Source of the DNA: Fuerstiella sp.
Lineage (GTDB): Bacteria > Planctomycetota > Planctomycetia > Planctomycetales > Planctomycetaceae
DNA length: 64,000 nt
Assembly: GCA_022447225.1 (NCBI GenBank)
Contig: JAKVAZ010000003.1
Span: 1 to 64,000, forward strand
Direction: 5' to 3'
Position numbers and translations under genes: made by a program. How positions within the stretch are numbered: position 1 is the first letter of the stretch; each line of letters starts with the position of its first letter. Shown one piece after another: positions 1-9,800 of the stretch. The notes below the pieces were generated by a model that saw only the letters and a program-made list of their open reading frames with translations, made no database searches and had not been told where the DNA came from.

Positions 1-872
1 GCTGCGCCACCGGATCCGTTACGTTCGGTCCATGACCCGCTTTCAATTGAAAAGTCCGGATCGCTGTTGTCCACGATACTGACGGGGACGGAGGTGATGA
101 CGGTGCCGTTAATGTTGAAGTCAAAGGGATTTTCATCACCGTCATCATTGGCGATAGAAAGCAGTCCGTTGAAATTACCATTGGTCGTTGCATCGAGCTG
201 TACGGTGAATGTCGTCTGAGCGCCTGCGGCGACAACCGTATTCGGAGCGATATTACCGATGACGGTGAAACCGGCGGGAACTGTTACGGGTTGCAGTGTG
301 AGATCGGAGGTTCCAACATTTCTGACGGTGAATGTTTTATTGACGGGTGAACCGGTGGTGGTGGTACCAAAGGAGACATTACCTGATCCGTCAGTGATCG
401 ACAGCAGATCATCCAGGACGTTAATTTCAGGTCCAACTGAGGGATTGCTGGTTCTTTCGATGCGAACCGCATCAGCTATGACGTATCCGTCACCGGCATT
501 GGTCAACTGTACGGTCAGTGTTCCGCTGTTGGTCAGGAATGGTCCGGCGAGGTTTTGCCAGGAGACTCCCAGATCGGTGAGATCCGGACTGCCGGATGGT
601 GTCTGTTGCTGATCGACAGGTACGGTGGAGAGGACGTTAGCCCCGTCAAGGATGGTATACGGAGCATTAGTGGCACGGTTGGGATGAGGCGTCCATGTGG
701 TTGATACTCGATACAGAGTTCCGAGTTCCAGATTATTGAATGTCCAGCTGACCACTCCGTTACCGCCGCCGGGGGCTGAGAACCGGTAGGTATCTGCTGC
801 GCCACCGGATCCGTTACGTTCGGTCCATGACCCGCTTTCAATTGAAAAGTCCGGATCGCTGTTGTCCACGAT
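1..872 (-). repeat. Golvesin-like module recurring at 795-bp spacing
   Basis: Bases 1-77 and 796-872 are the same sequence, 795 bp (265 codons) apart and in the same reading frame. Each marks the start of a golvesin-C-like module (protein text IVDNSDPDFSIESGSW). A choice-of-anchor-D-like domain lies between them. The second copy continues beyond the window, so the total number of modules cannot be counted here. Confidence 0.85.
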
Positions 873-3800
873 TTGTGCACCGGAATGTGGCGGAATGACG
901 TTGACGGTGATGGCCACATCGTCAGCGACAGAATTGTTGACACCGTCGGAAACTGTCAGCTGGAAGGTGAGGGTTTCGCCGTTCAGGAGTTCCGGAACAG
1001 TGAAGGTTGGCTGGGCTGCTGCTGCGTCGGAGAGTGTGACCGTGGTACCGGCTGTCTGAATCCATGCAAAAGTGAGTGGTTGAGACTCAGGATCGGTGGA
1101 GGCGGAACCGTCGAGGGTGACGACGTCTCCTTCGTTGACATTCTGATTCGGACCCGCATTGGCAGTGGGGGCATCGTTATCGGCTGAGACGGTGATGGCC
1201 ACATCATCAGCGACAGAATTGTTGACACCGTCGGAAACCGCCAGCTGGAAGGTGAGGGTTTCGCCGTTCAGGAGGTCCGGAACAGTGAAGGTTGGCTGGG
1301 CTGCTGCTGCGTCGGAGAGTGTGACCGCGGTACCGGCTGTCTGAGTCCATGCAAAAGTGAGTGGTTGAGACTCAGGATCGGTGGAGGCGGAACCGTCGAG
1401 GGTGACGACGTCTCCTTCGTTGACATTCTGATCCGGACCCGCATTGGCAGTGGGGGCATCGTTGTGATTACCGAAATCAATTCCACTGATAATCTGTCCG
1501 GTGATGAGGGTGACCGATTGAGTTCCGGGAGTACCGCCACCCGAAGGGATGACCGTCACCACGAAGCTTTGGCTTACAGTGGCGTTGTCAGCGGTGGTTG
1601 CCAGATCACCGTCCGGACCGCCGTCGGTCACCGTGACCGTGATGTTGGAGGTTCCGGTCTGTCCGGAGACAGGAGAAAAAGTGAGAGTGCCTGATGTGTC
1701 GGGAGTTGTGTAATTTACAGTCGGCGTTGGCACGACGGTTGTGTTGCTGCTGATGACCGACACGGCCAATGGCTGGGTTTCACCGGTTCCCGCAGTGACG
1801 CCGGTGAACAAGACGGTCTGCAGACCAGCGTTGTCCTGAATTGTGACTGCGGTGATGGCGTCCAGTGTGGGGGGTTGGTTGGATGGAGGAGTTCCATCAG
1901 TGCCGGTGGCCCGAATTCGCAGATTGTCGATGTTAATCCCTGGTTGCGTCACAGTACCATCGCTGCCAAACTGCAGTCTGAGATTCACAGTTTGACCATC
2001 AAAAGCTGATAGGTCGAATACTGCGGTACCGGTGTTCACGGACCCTCCGCTGTCATAGGCCGTGGTGCCCAGTTGAGCAACCGCTCCGGAATTCAGTGTG
2101 CCATAGGGCAGCCCTGATACAGGGCTAATTAAATTTCCAGGCGGAGAGATGGTCGCTGTGCTGGCCTGGACATTGAAGCCATCCCAGCTGGCTTCTATGT
2201 GTCCGGCATAGTCAAATTCCAGCTGGTTGCCTGTGAATCCGGCGAGATTCACCGTCAGTTCATAAAAAGAATATTCGTTGTTGCCGTAGGCCGGACCGGG
2301 GTGACCCATCATTTGGGTCCCGTTATTTAGTGTGGTATTCGTATTGTTGATCACGAAAGTACCGGAAATAGACTCGTTTCCGCCTAATCCGGACTCAAAG
2401 TCCTGCACGAAGACGTTAACAAATGACACCACACTGGCGGTGTCGGTCACAACGGCGGCTGTGCCGCTGCCGTTGTCTGCGTCATTATAGGTCGCTGTGA
2501 TTGTGTTTCCGGCGAGTACATTGAGTGTACCATCTTCCGTAGATCCGCTGGCGCTGGTGCCCACAGTTGCGGTAAAGACGCCCATACCCGCGGATGTGAG
2601 AGTTACGGTTTCTGTGTCACCTCCAGAGCTGATTAACGTAATCGTGTTGGATGCTGAAACTGACAGATCGATGTCCCGTACCGTTATTCCGACACTGGTC
2701 CCGACCTCGTAGGAAGTAGCGTTGAGCTCGATGGTTCCGGTGCTGGTCGCCGGCAGGTCAAACGCTTCAGTGACGGCCAGAGTGTTGGCACTGCCGCCGT
2801 CATTGGCACTGAATCCCATTCCGCGACGTGCGAAGACTCTCCAGATTGTGTCCTGATTGGCTCCGCCGTTGGCCGCCTGATCGGCAGCCAGTATCGCGTC
2901 CCGAGCGTCAAGAAATGTGGGGTTCGACGGCTGCAGCTTCATGCCGTCCATGACCAGCTGCATCGCGAGGTTGTTGCCGCCGGTGCCGTTGATGAAATCG
3001 GGATCGAAACCCAGACCAACGTTAGGGAGATTCAGATCCAGAGAACTGCCGCCGATCAGTGCCCAGTTTAAATCCCAAAGTGTGGTGGCCCAGACTTCCC
3101 CGACGCCATGCGGCACTGAAAGTCCGCTGGAAATGGATCCGTAGGTGTGTGTGTTGACCGTCGTGTCATACGAATAACGTTGGGTTCGGATCCCGGTGCC
3201 GGTGGTAGGCTGATTAAGCGCGTAGGTGCCTATCCCGCGGCCGTCATTAGCTGTGTCGGTGGCAATCTGTGTGAGCATCAGACCGTGCCAGTCAGACCAG
3301 CCTTCTCCCATGCCACTGCTTTGTTGGGCATTCAGGGCTCCGGCATTTGATGGTCCACCGGTCAGGCGATTGGAGACACCATGACCGTACTCATGGATAA
3401 TGATCCCGTTGTCAAAATCTCCGTCCCGATCGGGAGTTGGTGCGGTCCAGGTATACATCTGCATTCGTGGCGCAGAACCATCGGGCGGGGTGGCAAAATT
3501 GGCATTGTTGGCGTTGCCCACATCGGCGCCGTCCTGGGCCTCTGCCTGAACGGCGTCACCCCCTGTGCCTCCGTTGCCATAGTTGTTGGTCTGGAAATTT
3601 CCCGCTGCTTCATTGAAGCCATAAGCATAGTGTACGTCGTGCAGAATGTTGTTCCAGTAAAACAGATTGGTGACGGCAGCGTCCTGATAAGTCGACGGTG
3701 CCAGGCCCAGATCTACCGGGAAATTGAATGCTAGTGAAGACGTCCCGTCCGGCTGGGAGCCGGAGTCAGGTACGTTGTCGTCATCTCTGTCTGCGTACGC

Positions 3801-6800
3801 AGTAACATTGTTGCCTCGGGTGATTGTGAACTCAGCTCCACTGATACCATCGGTGTCATGCCAGCCAAACGGAGACGCCGTGGTGTCGGCGGGATCGACT
3901 TCCAGAGAGCGTCCGCCGTCACTTGGGCTTTCCTTAGGGACTGCATAGACGTTGTACGTAGCATGCTTGACCCAGTCTGTCAGCCCCGCCATTTCGCCGG
4001 TGTCAGCGGTCACGCTGCCGTCGAACCAGTGGTCGCCGGTTACGGTTTCTAAATTTAATTTCCACGCCAGACGCACTCCACCTGCTGAGTTTGGCACGTA
4101 GGCAAGTTCAGCTGAAACCGGGGAGCGGGCGATCTCGTTGGCCAGCAGAGTCGATGATCGAGCGGTGTCGGAAGCTGAATCCAGCATTATTGGGATGACG
4201 TCTGTTGACAGCCCCAGTTCGCCGGCCATCGCCTGTAGTGCCTGCTCTGCGGACAATGCCGGTGAGGGCGTATCTGCGGTACCCAGTCCACCGATGAATG
4301 CACTGTAGGCGTTCAGTACCTGGCCGGAATCACTCACGTTAATGTTGATATCTGCACCGATCACGGGCAGGCCGCCGTGTAGTTGTCGGAGATAAATGTG
4401 CGTAACCCCCAGACTCTCCGTGCGGTACTGATCTGTGACCACGTACTGATTCAGTTCTGACGCTGTTAGTCCTAACTGACCTGCCTGCGACTGCAGGTAC
4501 GTCATGGCAGTCTCGAGCGGTGCGCCTGCAGTCGTATCAGAGAGCCATTCGTCAGGGTTTATCAGAGCTTGACGTGGTGGCACGTAGTAGGGCGCTGCAA
4601 GGTAGTGGTCGTGATCGTGTCCGTGAGGATCCGCCGCAGCTTGTTTCGCAGTTTCGTGCGAGTGTTCGTGTGATGTTGTTTCTTCGGGATGGGAGTGAGT
4701 TGTTCCGTCGGTGTGCTCGTGTTCGGTTTCGTGCGAGTGTTCGTGTGATGTTGTTTCTTCGGGATGGGAGTGAGTTGTTCCGTCGGCGTGCTCGTGTTCG
4801 GTTTCGTGTGAATGTTCGTGTGGCGTACCGCCTTCGGTATGGGAATGGACAGTTCCGTCCCCGTGTGTGTGACCCGTTTCGCTGCCGAACTCGTGCACAA
4901 CGGTACTGGAGGCCAGTGGGGTGCCTGTTGTGGCCTGTGTTACATCCAGCACAAACAAACCGGAGTTGAAATCAGAGACCAGCACAACCCCACTGGGCAG
5001 GTCTGTATAGACCCCCCATGCGCCGTTAAATTCTGTGGCATCACTTGCGGGAAAGGTGTCGTAGTAACCGGTTTCCTGGACATTGTTCACATCAGAAACA
5101 TCAAACACACGCAGGCCACTTGTGTAATTTGCTTCGAACAGAAAGTTGCCACGAGTTTCGAGGTTATGATCGATGGCTGTGTTGCCGTTTGTGAACGAGC
5201 TTAAAAAGGCCGGTGTGGCGGGAGTGGAAATGTCAAACACGTAAGTCGTGGTTGTGGAAACATTGGTGTTGTTTTGTTCGTCCAGTTCATCATTGATAAA
5301 CAGGTGCTGTTGGTCGGTGCTGAGCGTGCCGTAATGGGAGTAAGTCACATTGGGATAAGGAACAGTGGCCAGTGTGACCATGGCGGCCTTGTTCGTGACA
5401 TCAATTACTTTGAGTCCTTCGGTTTCTGCAAATCCGTAAACGATTTCGCGTCCGGCCGACGGGCCCGTGGTGTAACTGACGATTTCCGCGTCGTGCAGAT
5501 AACGTTCACTCCAGGTGCCAACAATGGTGGGTGCAGCCGGGTTCGTAGCCACATCCACCACCACCAGGCCACCTGCGGCAATGTTGGCTCCCAGCAGATA
5601 AGCAAATCCGCTGTCGGGGTTAATTGCGATGTTGTGGGCTGTCTGCAGTCCGCTGTCGGTGAGTGTGCCCACACTGGTGACGATTCCGGTGTCGATTTGT
5701 GTGAGGTCGACAATCTGCAGCCCACCCGATGTTTCGTTGGTAATATACGCATGTTGAGCGAATGTCTTAATGTCACGCCACGTTGAAGCACCTTTGTTCA
5801 GGTGCACATGGCTTTCAGCTGTTTCGTGGTGCGTGGTCGCCGGCAGTCCTTCATCCGGTCCGGGAACAAAAGCCACAATGGAGGGACTGGCAGGATTTGT
5901 AACCTCAACATAACCTGTGCCGTGCGACAGACCGATAATCGCGTATTCACGACCGGACGGAGAGACGTATCCGGTGATGTCATTTCCTGAGGTATTACCG
6001 CCGGAAAAAGCAGACAGGTCAAACTGACTCAATTTGGTGACATTGAATCCGTTAGGGTCGCTTGACCCGCCTCCGGAGGGAGAAGTTTGTGTCCAGCCTG
6101 GCTGCTGAACTTCACTGACTGTATATGTGCCGCCGGCCAGTCCGCTGAAGGTGTATAAACCTCGTTCTGTTTCCGGGTCAATCGTGCCGTTGTTGTCTAA
6201 ATCTGAATCGGCCGTGACTTGTGTGGTGAGGAGTGTGCCACCGTTATCAAACAGTTGAATCACCCAGCCGTTCAGGCCTGGTTCCCCGGGATCCCGCACA
6301 CCGTCAGCATCCAGGTCGTTCCATTTTTGTCCACGAATTTCACCGGTGTTCTGATTTGCCTGATGATTTCCGAAGTCCCGGCCTGTTACCACCTGTCCGG
6401 CAGTCAGGACCACTGTATGGTTGGCAGATACAGCGACAATCGTAGCGGTGTCAGTTACAGCGGCGGGTGTTCCGCCGCCGCTGTCGGCGTCCTGGTAGGT
6501 GACCGTGATGATATCTCCAACTGCCAGGTTGAGTGTCCCGTCCCCCGCCGTGCCGGTGGATGATGTGTTGATGCTGCCGCTGTAGACACCCGCACTTTGC
6601 TGGGTCAGCGTAATGAATTCGCTGTCAAAGCCGCTCGAGGAAATGTCGACATTCAGTGTGGGGTCGGTGACGTCGGAGTCAGTCACGGTTGCGGTTACGG
6701 AACTGCCGACTGTATATGACTCGGCATTCAGTGTGACAGTTCCTGGAACGGCAGAAGCTGAAAGAATACCTCGATCCACAAACGCACTGCGGATAGCGGC

Positions 6801-9800
6801 CGCATTAGCTCCTGAATTGATATTCACATCGGCCTGCAGAACGGCCTGTGCTCCATCCGGCATCGTAGAATTGGCGGGGAGTCCGAAGTGAGATTCAAGA
6901 ATGACCTTGTCGGCGGTGGTGGCACCGATGGCCGCTCGGATATCCCAAAGGGCACGTGACCAGATTTCCCCGTCAGCGTGGACCTGACCAACGAGATCTG
7001 TTGGGTAGATTTTTGTTCCGTCTACGCGTCTTAAGTTTGGTGGGTTGTCTGAGCTGTAGGATGTGGCATCCCACTCTCCGACAGCAGCGGCGTGGCTGTT
7101 CTGAAACACCGGGTCCCCGACGGAGGCATAGAAACTGGCGGCGAGATAATCGCTGAAGCCTTCTCCCATGGCACCCATCTCGCCACCACCCCAGTTGGCA
7201 TTCTGGTCATGCTGAACAGCATGCCCGTACTCGTGGAGGACAATATCAGTATCTTCTCCATCGTCGACACCACCGTCACCAAAATGAATCGCATCGTTAC
7301 CGGTGGAATAGAAACTATTATCGTTTGTGTCCCAGTGTGCATTGGCCAGAGTTGGGAAATCACGAATCCCGTTGGCAACACCCGTGTCATCGTCGAAACC
7401 CAGCGAATGAAAATATCGCTGGACCGAATCCACTGCATGGTAGATCACTACCTGCTCAAAGCGGTCATCATCTCGAGTGTAATTATAGACTCTGGACATT
7501 TCATTAGCGTCGATGTCCGGCAGAAAGGGGCTGTTCAGTGTGGCCAGGTCGACAAATTCACCTACCAACAGGCCCGTACCCGGGCCTGTCACCGGGTTGA
7601 GCCCCTGCAGCGTCACGGTGACTCGCTGAGCTTCCAGTGTGGGATTATTCGCGTCATTGTTGTCAACGAGATTTGTGCCATTGCCCTGGGATTGCCATGG
7701 ATTTGCTTCGTACACATGACCGGTTCCATCCACATGCGCCATCCTGTCTTCCCGCAGCAGAACTTCGCCGGTCTGCGCATCAACAAGGGTCAGGAAATCG
7801 GCCAGTGGTGCAGCCGAATAAGTCATGGTTCGCCATGCCTGACGAATGCTGCCATCCTGATGTCGAAACCAGACCGGTTCCGAAGTGGTGGAGAGATAGG
7901 TCTCGGTGACACCGGCCGTATCGGCCGCCACATCCTCCGCAGCCACTGCAGTGAGAGCTGTGTTAGCCCGAACAGGAAGTTTTCCTGAAGCATAGCTGGT
8001 GTGTACCGTTTGCACTGTGCCATCGGATCCCTGATTAACGGTCACGTGCGCGCCGTAGACAGGAAGTCCCTGATGGATTTGCTGAAATCGGGTGTAGGTG
8101 CCGGCGAGTCCGTGTTTGACTTCCACCAACTGCAGACTGTCCGGGGCAGCCTGCACATTTAGCTGGGCGCTGTGGTTGGCCAGAAATTCACGGGCTGCGG
8201 CTTCGGGAGTTGTTGCTGTTGGCTGGTATCGCAGTCCGCGATAGGTGGTCCGGGCGCCGACGTTGTCCTGAACAGCTGTGTGCAGATCGAGGGTCGCCGA
8301 ACCGGAGGCGTATGAGGTCAGCGGGGCGGGGATGGGAGAAGTCTGAGTCCATCCTGTCTGTTGAACTTCGTCAACCGTGTAGCTCCCCGCCGCAAGTCCG
8401 GTAAACGCATACAGACCGCTTTCCGTAACGGGATCAATGGTTCCACTACTGTCCAGATCAACGTCAACAGTGGTCTGTGTCGCCAGAAGTGTGCCGCCGT
8501 TGTCAAACAACTGGATTACCCAGCCGTTAAGTCCCGGTTCGGCTGCGTCACGCACTCCATCGTTGTCCAGATCGTTCCATTTTTGTCCGCGTATTTCGCC
8601 GTTGTTCTGTCCCTGTTGTTGATTTCCAAAGTCCAGACCGGTGGCCTGCTGGCCCGCTGTGAGTGTCACGGCATGTGTTCCGGACGCGACGTTTTCAAAC
8701 ACCCGAATGTCATCCAGGTTGATCCCGGGATTGCTGACGCTGCTGTCACTTCCAAACTGTAGACGTACGTTCACTGTTTGCCCATCGAAAGCGGAAAGAT
8801 CAAACACGGCCTGACCTGTATCGAGGGCTTCGTTGCTGTCATAACCGGAGGTTCCAATTTGCGGTACGAGACCGAAATTAGCACTCAATGTGTCGTAAGT
8901 CATTCCCGCCAATGGACTGAGCAGATCGCCCGGAGGATTGATGGCTCCAGAACTTGCCTGGACGTTGAAACCGTCGAACGTGTTTTCGATATGGGCGACA
9001 TAGTCGAACTGCAGTCGAACATCGTTTTGCCCTGTTAAATCTAAAGAGATTTCATAGAACGAATAGTCGGTTGCCCCGTAGTTGGCGGAGTGTCCCATCA
9101 TCTGAGTGCCGTTATTCAGCGGGGCATTCGAGGCATTGATGGAAAAGCTTCCCGCAACGGTTTCATTCGCACCGAGTCCTGTTTCAAAATCCTGAACGAA
9201 GACGTCAGTACTGATCGGTGCCGTCTGAGTCCACCCGGGCTGCTGCACTTCGTTAACGGAGTAAGATCCCGCGGCAAGTTCTGTGAATACATAGATTCCA
9301 CTTTCTGTCTGGGCGTCGATGGTCCCGCTGCTGTCCAGGTCCACATCGGCTGTCACCTGAGTTGCCACCAGTGCGCCGCCGCTGTTAAACAACTGAATTG
9401 TCCAGCCATTCAGGGGAGGTTCATTGGCATCGCGGACGCCGTCACCGTCCAGATCGTTCCATTTTTGTCCCCGAATTTCAGCGGTGTTTACCGCTCCGGT
9501 GGAATGCAGGCCGACAGAGCCCACAAGCTGCGGGATATGAAAAACGGCGGCTCCGGCGTTTTGACTGTCTGTCCCCGACAGCGAAAATTCGCGGTCACCG
9601 ATACGGTCGTTGTTGGGAAGATCGATGGCCCCGGTGCCCATGATCGGGGAGGCACCGCCGGTCGGCTGGACAGACCCGGCTTTGTCGATATGTGAAAGGG
9701 AAACAGTGTGTCCAATTTCGTGAGACAACGTTCCGGAAATGGCATTAGTGGTGAAGCCCAGGTTTCCGGAAGTCAGGGCATTAGATGGTGTGAGTCCTCC

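Noticed and set aside
4520-4969. Plus-strand 149-codon frame rich in Arg/Phe/Val repeats opposite the His-rich repeat
   Set aside because: It is the exact antisense of the 75-bp histidine repeat; its repetition only mirrors the real coding repeat.
7092-7988. 298-codon plus frame inside the giant protease
   Set aside because: It lies opposite a continuous, motif-bearing frame (M36 module A). The absence of stops follows from biased codon use; no family text or RBS.
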